17,939 nucleotides of DNA, taken from contig JAQWAN010000012.1 in the NCBI GenBank assembly GCA_028707655.1, forward strand, positions 1 to 17,939. The letters are read 5' to 3'. Position numbers and translations under genes: made by a program. The notes under the pieces were generated by a model. The model worked only from the letters and a program-made list of their open reading frames with translations. It did not search any database and was not told where the DNA came from. Every line of letters starts with the position of its first letter. The stretch's first letter is position 1. This document shows positions 7,710 through 16,039 of this stretch, one piece after another. This stretch comes from Bacteroidaceae bacterium. GTDB taxonomy: Bacteria > Bacteroidota > Bacteroidia > Bacteroidales > Bacteroidaceae.

Positions 7710-9164
7710 TTAAAAGCCTAAAGGGATATTCCCTATATACCAAACCGAGAAGAGCAGTCCCCATGCCAATAGGAGATATAGGGAGAAACGCCAAGTAAGT
7801 TTAAAGAACACACCAAATCCAGCTTTATTATCGTATTGTTGCATATAAGCAAACAACAATGACATATAAATCATAAAGGGAGAATAAGCATTGGTTAAAG
7901 AATCACCAATTCGATAGGCACATTGTGTCCAATCGGGTGAAACACCTAAATGAATAAATAGCGGCACAAACACGAACGAGTAATAATGCCATTTTAACGT
8001 TGCAGAAACCATAAAGATATTAGCAACAGCTGTAAGCAGAATAAATAGCAATAAACTGGCCCAGCCACTATCTGGAAGAAAATGAAAATTATCGGCCAAT
8101 GTAAGCACTGTAAATTGATCCAGTTGCGAATATTTATATCCCATATACATCCATGCTGCAAAAAAAGCAATAATCAGATACACCGCAAGAAAACGAGTTA
8201 GATGCGACAATCCATCTACCACTTCAGCATCCGACCGGTAACGCCCCATAACGACCCCATATACCACTCCCATTAGTATAAGTCCCATCGAGATAACAAA
8301 CACTGCTCCCGTCACAATAGGCGAATGGGAAAGCCATCCAGCCGCTCCATCTATAATAGCCCAGGGAGAAAACGTAATCACAAGAATGAGTAAAAAATAG
8401 ATTGCTCCTACTCCATAAGCTATATATAATGCAATTCTTTCTTTACGAGAAAGCATTTTAGTAGCAAAAGAAGAGGTTACGCCATATTTTTTATTAATCT
8501 TGGGGATAATCTCTCGTCTCACCACTACATACAAAATAGCTGCAATGAGAAAGGTAGAAACAAACATAAAAAAGAAATTAGAAAGCGGACCAATATGCCC
8601 CACCACCGAAGCATTCATCGTAAGCGCTTCTTGTGTTGTTCCCGCTAAGAGTGGATCTAACGTACTCAAAAACAGATTGGCACTGAACCCACACGCCACG
8701 GATAAATAAGCTGTAATGATGCCAGCAATAGGATGCATACGAGCCGATTCAAACAAAACAACAGCGATAGGCATAAGTAAGATGTAGCCCATATCACTCA
8801 TTACATTTGACATGATTCCCATTAAGACTACAGTAGTAATGCAAAAATTTTGAGAGGGATTTCCTTTAAATAGTTGTTGCATGATGGCTCTAATCAAGCC
8901 AGAGTGTTCTACTACCCCAATAGCAAAAACACAAATCACCACCATTCCAATTGATGAATAATTGGCAAAATCGCTATATACATTCAGTAAGAACTGGCGT
9001 ATATAATTAGCAGAAATCAGACTTTTTACCTGCACCATCTCCCCCGTAGAGGGGTCAAGAGCACTCCATCCATAGATATTTCCAATCCAGGAAAGGAGAG
9101 TAACTACCACCATTAACAAGAAATAGCAAGTAGCAGGATGAATTTGCAAACGTCTATTCATCAT
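7710..9164 (-). CDS. AbgT-family transporter
   Basis: An inner-membrane transporter of 484 residues with about ten or more hydrophobic segments. It is recognised by VACGFSANLFLSTLDPLLAGTT (about 156-177), which matches the GFSANL...LDxLLAG signature of AbgT/MtrF proteins, and by the C-terminal LTNAYSPFMIYMSLLFAYMQQYDNKAG region. Known members import p-aminobenzoyl-glutamate, a folate breakdown product, or export sulfonamides; which applies here cannot be told. The ATG overlaps the end of the response-regulator gene by 11 bases, so translation is probably coupled and the transporter is a likely output of the signalling genes upstream. The next codon is also ATG, so the start is uncertain by one residue. 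Confidence 0.87.
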   Translation of the reverse strand: MMNRRLQIHPATCYFLLMVVVTLLSWIGNIYGWSALDPSTGEMVQVKSLISANYIRQFLLNVYSDFANYSSIGMVVICVFAIGVVEHSGLIRAIMQQLFKGNPSQNFCITTVVLMGIMSNVMSDMGYILLMPIAVVLFESARMHPIAGIITAYLSVACGFSANLFLSTLDPLLAGTTQEALTMNASVVGHIGPLSNFFFMFVSTFLIAAILYVVVRREIIPKINKKYGVTSSFATKMLSRKERIALYIAYGVGAIYFLLILVITFSPWAIIDGAAGWLSHSPIVTGAVFVISMGLILMGVVYGVVMGRYRSDAEVVDGLSHLTRFLAVYLIIAFFAAWMYMGYKYSQLDQFTVLTLADNFHFLPDSGWASLLLFILLTAVANIFMVSATLKWHYYSFVFVPLFIHLGVSPDWTQCAYRIGDSLTNAYSPFMIYMSLLFAYMQQYDNKAGFGVFFKLTWRFSLYLLLAWGLLFSVWYIGNIPLGF

Positions 9165-9882
9165 CAGCCTCTAAGTTATCCAAATCAAGAATACGCAATT
9201 CAAAAGCACGTACCACCAATCTGGTTGCATTTATACCACCTCTTTCACTGGGGTCAAACAAACGATTGCATAAATCACTTTGTTTCTTCTCTAGCGATTT
9301 TACCCCAAAGGGCATCCCTTTTAGATTAGCAATCATCTCCTTCGTGTAGCCTAGCGCTAAATGGCGCAAGAAGCGTTCATCGTATTCATCAATATCATAA
9401 TTAATGATTGCCTCTTGTCGTTTCGACTCAATACGAACCGACTGTTTAAAGCGTTCTATTATTATTTTTAAGATGGGTGTATTAAAAGCCCATCTTTTTC
9501 CATCGAGCACCGACATCACATCTGTTTTTGTCAAGAGCTCTCCAGTCTTTAAAATAATACCATCTGCACCAGCATCCAAAACATCTACCCACAATCGTTC
9601 ATTAAGCACTTCACCAGTGAAAATCAAAACACGAGCAGTAGCATCACTCTGTTTGAGCTTTCTACAGATATCTACACCTATGGTGGTAGACCCTCCTAAT
9701 CCTAGGTCTAAAAGAATTAAGTCGGGCTTAGTCCCTCCCATTAATGTCCAAAACTCAGTTTCCGTCATTGCAGTACCAATAATTTCCACTTCAGGAATCT
9801 CATTTCTAAAAATCTCTTCTGTTCCCTTTAGTTCCAGCTTAACATCTTCAACAATAATTACTTTATATTTTTCTGTCTTCAT
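9154..9882 (-). CDS. Response regulator, REC domain plus divergent LuxR-like helix-turn-helix
   Basis: A cytoplasmic 242-residue regulator. The receiver domain (about 6-125) has the acidic pair E12-D13, phospho-acceptor D59 in ILLDLGL, T89 in IFTGE and K112 in IILKTG, so it should accept phosphate. The C-terminal region (about 165-235) reads ERFLRHLALGYTKEMIANL, then GVKSLEKKQSDLCNRLF and NATRLVVRAFELRIL. This resembles a LuxR/GerE four-helix domain (cf. LxLGYTNKEIA...SVKTVEKH), but is divergent enough that DNA binding should be tested. It may be what Pfam lists as a Bacteroidetes-specific DUF; that is from memory. It starts nine bases after the kinase stop and overlaps the transporter start. 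Confidence 0.87.
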   Translation of the reverse strand: MKTEKYKVIIVEDVKLELKGTEEIFRNEIPEVEIIGTAMTETEFWTLMGGTKPDLILLDLGLGGSTTIGVDICRKLKQSDATARVLIFTGEVLNERLWVDVLDAGADGIILKTGELLTKTDVMSVLDGKRWAFNTPILKIIIERFKQSVRIESKRQEAIINYDIDEYDERFLRHLALGYTKEMIANLKGMPFGVKSLEKKQSDLCNRLFDPSERGGINATRLVVRAFELRILDLDNLEADDE

Positions 9883-9891
9883 ATTCTTCGG

Positions 9892-12800
9892 TTATTTTGT
9901 TGTTATGGGTAATGTAAAGAATATTGTATATCCACCATGTGGTGCAATTTCTGCATTAATTCTGCATCCTCGTTGTCCACAATATTCATCATGGTCTCTG
10001 ATAATCTGTTTGCAGATTAAAAATTCGATACCCAATAATCGCTCTCCCTTATCGGTTGTAAGTAAAGCATACTGTGGATAAAAAAGATTACGCACCTCTT
10101 TTTCTGTTTTTTCTCGTCTTTTATCGGTAAAAGAGAAACGAATAAAACCCTCTTCCTTAGTTATTGTAAGCTCCAAGCATCCTGCTTTTTTGTATAAAAA
10201 CGCCTCTTGTAATAGATTATCTAACAGGTAATGAATTAAAATCTCATCGCCAAGCACATATCCATCCGTGTTCTTGTTTATGGTTAGCAGCAACTCTATT
10301 TGTTGCTTTTTCTTCCGTTTCTCAAAGCGCGATTGTATATAATTTACAAGAGCATTTACTTCGCAATGTTCTCGCTTAAAATAGACCTTTTCTAGTTGCC
10401 TATTAGCTCGTAGACTAAGTAGCATTAACACCTCTTTATAATAGCTCACCACATCGTATAGCGTATCCGTTAATTCATCTTGTTGTTCTGTATTGCTTTG
10501 CAGTTGATGGATCAGTTGTTTCATCCGGTTAGGATAATAGATTGTTTCATGTTTAATGGAGGATAAACTATTATCCAGTATCATATTTTGCACATGAATC
10601 AACTCATCCTCCCATGAGATTCTACGCTCTTCATCACGTGCTAACTCAATAGAGTCATATTGAGAGTCAATCTTAATAACCGACCGGTAGAGCACAACAG
10701 CCATAAAACGAGCAATAAGGTCAGAAAAGAGTGCACTATTTTCCTCCTCCGTGGTATCCAGTTGATTTAAAGTTAACACACCAATACACTCTTTGCGTTG
10801 TTCCCCATCTATTAATAAAGGTAAACAAAGCACATGAGAAGCATTTGCATAGACCATCTTTTGTTCCGTATAACATTGTTCTATCTCTTTTATCCACTGT
10901 TTTTCAAAGCCACGTGGATTAGCAGCATGTTTCAACCCCCCATCTACACCCCTTTTAATGGATATGCAAATAGCATCTATAGTAATAATTTCATTAAAAC
11001 TCTCAAAAACCTCATCCACTAATTGTTGTGGGATATGCATCCATTCATTCGGCACCTGAGAGGTGGTAAGAGAGGAGGTAAAGATTTGCTGATTCACATC
11101 AAGAACCTGTTCCAGACGTAAACGATTAGCAAATTGCCATCTATATTGATAAATATAATAGGCCACAATTAGCAGAAAAAATAAAAGAATAAAGAAGGAG
11201 ATAGCCACTAATTTATTACTCGATGTATTTCTTATATATTTGCAATAGGTCTCTAGTGATTTATCTTCGCTCACTAACTTATAGAGCGCAGTATACACCT
11301 CATTATTATAAGTATAGAGTTCCCATCGGTGAAGAGCTAACGAAGCAACTGCCGCTTCATTTCTGAGGTCCAGAATAAGCGGGTAATTAGTGGGAAAATT
11401 TGTTTCATACCACGTTAGTTCTGCTATCTGGTTACCAGATGTGAGTTGCAACATCGGTAGCGTATAATTGGTATATAGTTTGCAGTGTGCATTAAGTAAC
11501 TGCAACCCTGTATCCACAAAGGCCAAAGCAGCAGTGTATCTCCCTTCAATATTGCAATAATAGGCACTATCCGCATACTGTGTTATGTTTCTACGTTCTA
11601 AATTGGCTCTAGCTTCTTCCCTATAAACCGAATCTGCTTTCCAAACCGTTTTACTTTCCTGCTCTTTAAGCGATGTCAATTGACAAGAGGAAAAAGAGAA
11701 TAAAAGAGATAGTACCAATACTAATTTACTAACCCCTTTGGGTAGGCGGAAAAAGAAACGGCTTCCTTTTCCCAAGGTGCTCGTCACATCAAACCGAGTT
11801 ACAGCAAAAAGTGCACTACTCTTTTGATATTTCTGGATAATATCTCTACAATTGAGTAAGCCAAATCCAGACCCTTTATTAAGCAGTAACGTTTCCTTAT
11901 CTGCAGCCTCTAAGACCCCTATTCGTTTTGCATCATACATCTTTCCACTTACAATACTCTCCCTATCTGCTGCGGATAGCCCTATGCCATTATCTTCAAT
12001 TGCAATCTCAACATAGTCGGCTGTTGTTGTAGCAGATAAAGTAACCAATCCACCATTCGGGGTATATTTTCGAGCATTCTCCAGCAAAGTATTAATCATA
12101 AACAGCGTTAAAGCCTTATCGGCCTTAACCATTGCAGTAGTAGGTTCCACCTTTAACGTTTGTTGTTTCAGTGCAAATGTTCTACCACTTTTAGTAGCCA
12201 CCTTAAAGAGCTCTTGTAGGGCAAAAGAATCGATATGTAAATCAACACTACCCTGTTTCATCTTTATCCAAACAGCTAATATATCGTTATACGTATTAAT
12301 TTGATCAATCAGCTCCTCCATATATGCATATTTCTCCTGAATAACTGGTTTAGACAACTTGGTTATCCCTGGTCTTACCTTTGTTACCTCATGATAAATA
12401 CGGTCAATCAAAGGGTGAATACCCATAACGATAGACATACAAGCTTTCTTATCGATATTTTTCTGCTTACTCGTACTTATATGTTGTTGTGAAATATAAA
12501 ACTGTTCCTCGATAATCCGCTGCTCATCGCCCAACTGTAATAGTGTAGACCCATTGACCATAATCCAGCTGATATAGGGCAACACCACACTAGCCAAAGC
12601 CCTATCCACTCTGTTTAATGGACCCTCCGTATATAGCTTTAGGCAACCAATCTCCCCCGTCTGTTCGGGGGTATATAGATAAAAATCCGTCACCGTTTTT
12701 CCACCTATCTCCGCATGTAGTGGATAGGTCACCTGCTCCATCTCCTCTTCACCACGAACCACAAATGAGAGTTGACAACAAGAAACAGCAAAAAGCTCCT

Positions 12801-14343
12801 TCAGATTAGGAAAAACAGCCACCAAAAGTCCCTCCATCATGCCAGCAGTGGTATCTGCCGTTGCAGGAATGGCCGTGATCGTTTTTTTACACGCCATTAA
12901 TATACTCTGTAAGCGTACAATATTATCGCTATTCTTTTTCCGCCATCGTCGAGCAAACCAGCCCAGTATAAGAACCAATAAGACGATGGATACAATCACC
13001 AGTAATAGGAATAAACTTAATTGGTCCGATTCCCTTTGCAAAGACTCATAGCGTCCCTCCCATTCTCTGTCTTGTCGCGTATAATCGAGTATATCTAAGT
13101 ATACATTCCTATTATAATCTGATTCAGGTTTCATAAAAAGCCCAGCATAAGAAACACTAAGTTCTTCCCGAATAGCTGCCATACAAGCAGGATAAGTTTT
13201 TACTTGTGGGTTACTAATCCATTTTAGCTCGGTATAAACGGTGTCAGAAGGAGCATCTGTACGTAGCAATGAAGTGGCATCTCCCTGTAAATAGAAACAA
13301 GCATGATGTTTATTAATTGTTTCAAGAGCTACTTCTAACGTATCTAATGCAGCTGTGTAATCTCCATCTCTATTTAACGTGTTTGCTAAAACCGTGTATG
13401 GAAAAGCCTTAGGGTAATGAGAATCATATAATTTTAGGAGCTCCATCGCACGTTTAGCCAAACGATAAGGAGTAGAAGAGGAACTCTCACCAGGCACTAG
13501 CTCCGCCAATTGGATGGCTCGTTTTGTTAAGAGCTGTTGCGTATAGACCGACGAATTAATTAATAAAGCAATCTGCAAGAGCGATTGTGCCTGCATATAA
13601 TAATAATCCATCTCAGCACTCATCTGATGTGCCTTAAACAGGTAGTCAAAACGTAGCATCGCTCTACGTGAGGGGTTATCAGCGAAAAACAAAGCGTTTT
13701 TTCCAAGTAAATAATTATAGTAGATTTTCCCATCCATATCCGCCATAAGATAACGATGAAGACCAATCGGTGCAATACTAATCAGTGCTTTTTCTCGTTG
13801 TTGAAGTTGGTGATAATAATCAGCAGATACAAAGATGAAATTACGCATAGCAATATGCAATCGCTCTTTTGAATGTGCATCCATAAAGACAGAACGATCT
13901 TCATTAATCCTGTCCATCCTTTTCTTGGCTACATTTCGATAGTCATAATAAAGCTTATTCCGGCCTATTTGTTGATAGAGTTGCATCAATCCAATATCCG
14001 CAATTAACTTCTCTAATTCATTCGTCGTAGTAGCGGCCGCTTCAGTATAGCATTGTTCAGCCGTTTCATAATCCATCTGTAAAAAAGAATAATAGGCCAA
14101 TAAATTACACGCCTCTGCCTTTCCTTTATTGTAGTAGTGTGCAGCTTCATATGCCGCTTTTGCCTTGTTAGATGCAATCTCTATCGATTTATATCGGTAG
14201 GAATAGGATAGTGTGTTTAGTGAATCGATTAAGGCAATTTCATAACTAGAAGCCACTTCACCACATGAAGAAAACAAAGTTAACAAATTTGTTAACCCCA
14301 TTAGTAGAAGTATACCATATGTAAATTGCTTTCTCTTTTTCAA
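9892..14343 (-). CDS. Giant double sensor histidine kinase (two sensor-kinase modules in one chain)
   Basis: A 1483-residue membrane sensor. Module 1: signal segment 7-27 ending FSSC27, a helical TPR-like periplasmic region (about 30-440), a TM helix (443-463), a GAF-like linker (about 480-600), and an ATPase domain with N-box LLENARKYTPNGG (N756), G1 IEDNGIG (782-788) and G2 GSGFGL (824-829), all intact. Module 2: hydrophobic segment 872-886 ending FSSC887, periplasmic part to 1043, TM 1044-1064, GAF-like region (about 1085-1220), KHETIYYP (H1265), then a degenerate ATPase domain (E1380 for the N-box Asn, DKRR for DNGxG). The start is TTG: an in-frame TAA lies at 14356-14358, and only the TTG gives a proper KKRK signal peptide. 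It probably corresponds to Bacteroidetes DUF5112/DUF5113 proteins (from memory). It precedes the response regulator by nine bases. Confidence 0.85.
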   Translation of the reverse strand: MKKRKQFTYGILLLMGLTNLLTLFSSCGEVASSYEIALIDSLNTLSYSYRYKSIEIASNKAKAAYEAAHYYNKGKAEACNLLAYYSFLQMDYETAEQCYTEAAATTTNELEKLIADIGLMQLYQQIGRNKLYYDYRNVAKKRMDRINEDRSVFMDAHSKERLHIAMRNFIFVSADYYHQLQQREKALISIAPIGLHRYLMADMDGKIYYNYLLGKNALFFADNPSRRAMLRFDYLFKAHQMSAEMDYYYMQAQSLLQIALLINSSVYTQQLLTKRAIQLAELVPGESSSSTPYRLAKRAMELLKLYDSHYPKAFPYTVLANTLNRDGDYTAALDTLEVALETINKHHACFYLQGDATSLLRTDAPSDTVYTELKWISNPQVKTYPACMAAIREELSVSYAGLFMKPESDYNRNVYLDILDYTRQDREWEGRYESLQRESDQLSLFLLLVIVSIVLLVLILGWFARRWRKKNSDNIVRLQSILMACKKTITAIPATADTTAGMMEGLLVAVFPNLKELFAVSCCQLSFVVRGEEEMEQVTYPLHAEIGGKTVTDFYLYTPEQTGEIGCLKLYTEGPLNRVDRALASVVLPYISWIMVNGSTLLQLGDEQRIIEEQFYISQQHISTSKQKNIDKKACMSIVMGIHPLIDRIYHEVTKVRPGITKLSKPVIQEKYAYMEELIDQINTYNDILAVWIKMKQGSVDLHIDSFALQELFKVATKSGRTFALKQQTLKVEPTTAMVKADKALTLFMINTLLENARKYTPNGGLVTLSATTTADYVEIAIEDNGIGLSAADRESIVSGKMYDAKRIGVLEAADKETLLLNKGSGFGLLNCRDIIQKYQKSSALFAVTRFDVTSTLGKGSRFFFRLPKGVSKLVLVLSLLFSFSSCQLTSLKEQESKTVWKADSVYREEARANLERRNITQYADSAYYCNIEGRYTAALAFVDTGLQLLNAHCKLYTNYTLPMLQLTSGNQIAELTWYETNFPTNYPLILDLRNEAAVASLALHRWELYTYNNEVYTALYKLVSEDKSLETYCKYIRNTSSNKLVAISFFILLFFLLIVAYYIYQYRWQFANRLRLEQVLDVNQQIFTSSLTTSQVPNEWMHIPQQLVDEVFESFNEIITIDAICISIKRGVDGGLKHAANPRGFEKQWIKEIEQCYTEQKMVYANASHVLCLPLLIDGEQRKECIGVLTLNQLDTTEEENSALFSDLIARFMAVVLYRSVIKIDSQYDSIELARDEERRISWEDELIHVQNMILDNSLSSIKHETIYYPNRMKQLIHQLQSNTEQQDELTDTLYDVVSYYKEVLMLLSLRANRQLEKVYFKREHCEVNALVNYIQSRFEKRKKKQQIELLLTINKNTDGYVLGDEILIHYLLDNLLQEAFLYKKAGCLELTITKEEGFIRFSFTDKRREKTEKEVRNLFYPQYALLTTDKGERLLGIEFLICKQIIRDHDEYCGQRGCRINAEIAPHGGYTIFFTLPITTK

Positions 14344-14355
14344 AATAGTTCTTCT

Positions 14356-14371
14356 TTACTAAAATTAGTAA
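14356..14371. promoter_or_regulatory. Inverted repeat TTACTAA-N2-TTAGTAA between the S41-like gene and the kinase
   Basis: Seven-base arms around AA within the 46-base gap upstream of the kinase start. It also contains the in-frame TAA that limits how far upstream the kinase can begin. It is a near copy of the repeat at 6932-6947. It could be an internal operator or a weak RNA hairpin; nothing further can be shown. Confidence 0.3.
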
Positions 14372-14389
14372 CCATTTGTAGTACCACCA

Positions 14390-15844
14390 CTATTCATAAC
14401 CAAGCGGTATACCTTTTATTGTCTTGCGTTGTAAAGACATTTTAGCATTAACCCCTGACCCATTACCCGATGTAAACACACGGGTTAAGGCTGGAGAAGC
14501 GGCAGCAGTAGAGGTTGCCGTTACTGTGTCAATCAATACACCATCGGTAATCAACGAAAGTGCATTTCGAAGTAAGTACTCCTGTTCATCTCCAAGCGAA
14601 TAATACGCCTCTGCTATCTGAGTCTCATCTAAGAGATAAGTAGGCGAAATGCCATCGATATAATCATCTTTTCCCGTTGCGTTATGTACATAAGCAACCA
14701 CAGGATGAATCAAGACCAAGGGATCATCGGGGTTAGTGATGGTTGTTGTTGCCACAGGCACTCCTTTAGTCTTTGTACCTAGTAGTACAACCTCCATATA
14801 GGGTTCTAATCCGCTAATCAGTGCCTCTGCGGCAGCTGCAGTATCGGAAGAGACCAGGATATACAGATGCGAAAGGTCAATATTTTCACTAACAGCCCCA
14901 CCTTCGCGGATAAGATAGCTGCTGTTTTTGTTACTAATTGTTGCATTGTAGGTTAGCGTACAAAACACCTGCCCCGTAGCAGAAGCAGGTGCAAGTAGAC
15001 CTGCCATTTGATTAGCAACCGTCAAATAGCCCGTATTTGTATATCTTAAATCGAGTACAAAATCGGTTACACCAGCAGCTTTAAAGTCGGCCATTGCGCT
15101 TGTCAAGGCCGCCGTATAGGTCTTATCTTCTGCATCGTAAGAAACACCTGTTTCAAAATGGGTATATACCAAGTAGGCTATTTTTTTATTCCATTTTGTA
15201 AATACAGCCGATTTAAAAAGAGGATTTTGTTCCGGTTCAGTAGCTGCAGCAAGTGTGTGTTCTCCCACCGTAGTAAATTCCGTATCCCCATCCGCATTCA
15301 CTTTCATGGTAGAAGTAGTTACTGTTATCCCCTCTCCGTTATATAAAGAGGAAAGATTAGAAGAACTTAAATTTTCTCCATCAACAGTAGTAATCCAATC
15401 GCCACGTTTCAGTCCAGCTTCTTCTGCAGGAGAGTTATGTGCTACAAAAGAGACCCTTGCCATACGTTGATTAGGAGAAGCTGTTGGTGTATAAGAAATA
15501 AAGTCAAAACCATAGGTTAATTCGGGAGTCAGTTCATTCGTAACACTATTGAGCGTATCGGCAAATGAATAAGTGTCTCCTTTTCCATTCAAACACGTTG
15601 TAGAGAGTAACGACTGAAAGAAAGAAATTCTATCGTCAAAATAATCTAAGCTAGATTCCTTTGGAATATCTTCTGCCCATAGATAGATATTCCTCATTTG
15701 TGTATCTATCCATCGGTCATTTACTGTAATGGCATAATATTCGTAGGTGCGGTCTTCTCCACACCCCACAAGAAACAGTAAAAAGAACAACCCTACATAA
15801 GTTGTCATCCTACCTTTACCTCTTTTTAGTGATCTATTTATCAT
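14390..15844 (-). CDS. S41-peptidase-like PDZ lipoprotein without the catalytic dyad
   Basis: A 484-residue lipoprotein: signal segment 13-27 with lipobox LVGC (C28). The residues after it, G-E-D, resemble the acidic signal that sends Bacteroidetes lipoproteins to the cell surface. The N-terminal domain (WIDTQMRNIYLWAEDIPK, 45-62) is typical of Bacteroidales S41 proteins. A PDZ domain spans about 112-175 (SPAEEAGLKRGDWITTVDG). The S41 fold follows (about 221-400). Where active relatives have TASASE, this protein has T335-AAAA-E340, so the nucleophile position (337) is Ala. The lysine position 25 residues on (GK-PV) is Val362, and the oxyanion region LDLRYNGGG reads LDLRYTNTG. It is therefore probably inactive as a protease. 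M13 is an alternative start that would give a shorter signal peptide. First gene of the four-gene operon. Confidence 0.85.
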   Translation of the reverse strand: MINRSLKRGKGRMTTYVGLFFLLFLVGCGEDRTYEYYAITVNDRWIDTQMRNIYLWAEDIPKESSLDYFDDRISFFQSLLSTTCLNGKGDTYSFADTLNSVTNELTPELTYGFDFISYTPTASPNQRMARVSFVAHNSPAEEAGLKRGDWITTVDGENLSSSNLSSLYNGEGITVTTSTMKVNADGDTEFTTVGEHTLAAATEPEQNPLFKSAVFTKWNKKIAYLVYTHFETGVSYDAEDKTYTAALTSAMADFKAAGVTDFVLDLRYTNTGYLTVANQMAGLLAPASATGQVFCTLTYNATISNKNSSYLIREGGAVSENIDLSHLYILVSSDTAAAAEALISGLEPYMEVVLLGTKTKGVPVATTTITNPDDPLVLIHPVVAYVHNATGKDDYIDGISPTYLLDETQIAEAYYSLGDEQEYLLRNALSLITDGVLIDTVTATSTAAASPALTRVFTSGNGSGVNAKMSLQRKTIKGIPLGYE

Positions 15845-15911
15845 TCTCTTCTATTTCTAACTATTCGCTTATTTTTACTTGTTCCACTTCTTGCAGCCAA
15901 TCATCTTGTTG

Positions 15912-15919
15912 CAAATATA
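15912..15919 (-). promoter_or_regulatory. -7 box of the S41-like/kinase/regulator/transporter operon
   Basis: On the minus strand this reads TATATTTG, an exact match to TAnnTTTG, 67 bases upstream of the S41-like ATG. A clear -33 TTTG is not visible. The predicted start leaves a leader of about 60 bases. Confidence 0.5.
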
Positions 15920-16010
15920 CTAAAAGTGTATCATCTACTAGAGTATGCAGCCTATAAATCTAAAAAACTATATTTTAAAGGAGAGATTATTCCTACCTTA
16001 AAATAATTTG

Positions 16011-16018
16011 TACCTTTG
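16011..16018 (+). promoter_or_regulatory. -7 box of the thioesterase/AIM24 operon
   Basis: TACCTTTG matches TAnnTTTG exactly. Transcription would start near 16024, downstream of the ATG at 16016 but upstream of the one at 16040, which supports the shorter thioesterase. I see no convincing -33 element. Confidence 0.5.
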
Positions 16019-16039
16019 TTTAAACCATTATACAAAATT

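Noticed and set aside
9404..10081. Plus-strand 225-codon frame across the response regulator and kinase end
   Set aside because: It is antisense to two genes with clear motifs and crosses their junction; the translation has no recognisable domain.
16016..16039. Upstream ATG giving a thioesterase eight residues longer
   Set aside because: It overlaps the -7 promoter box at 16011-16018, and the family normally begins near MIEIGL.
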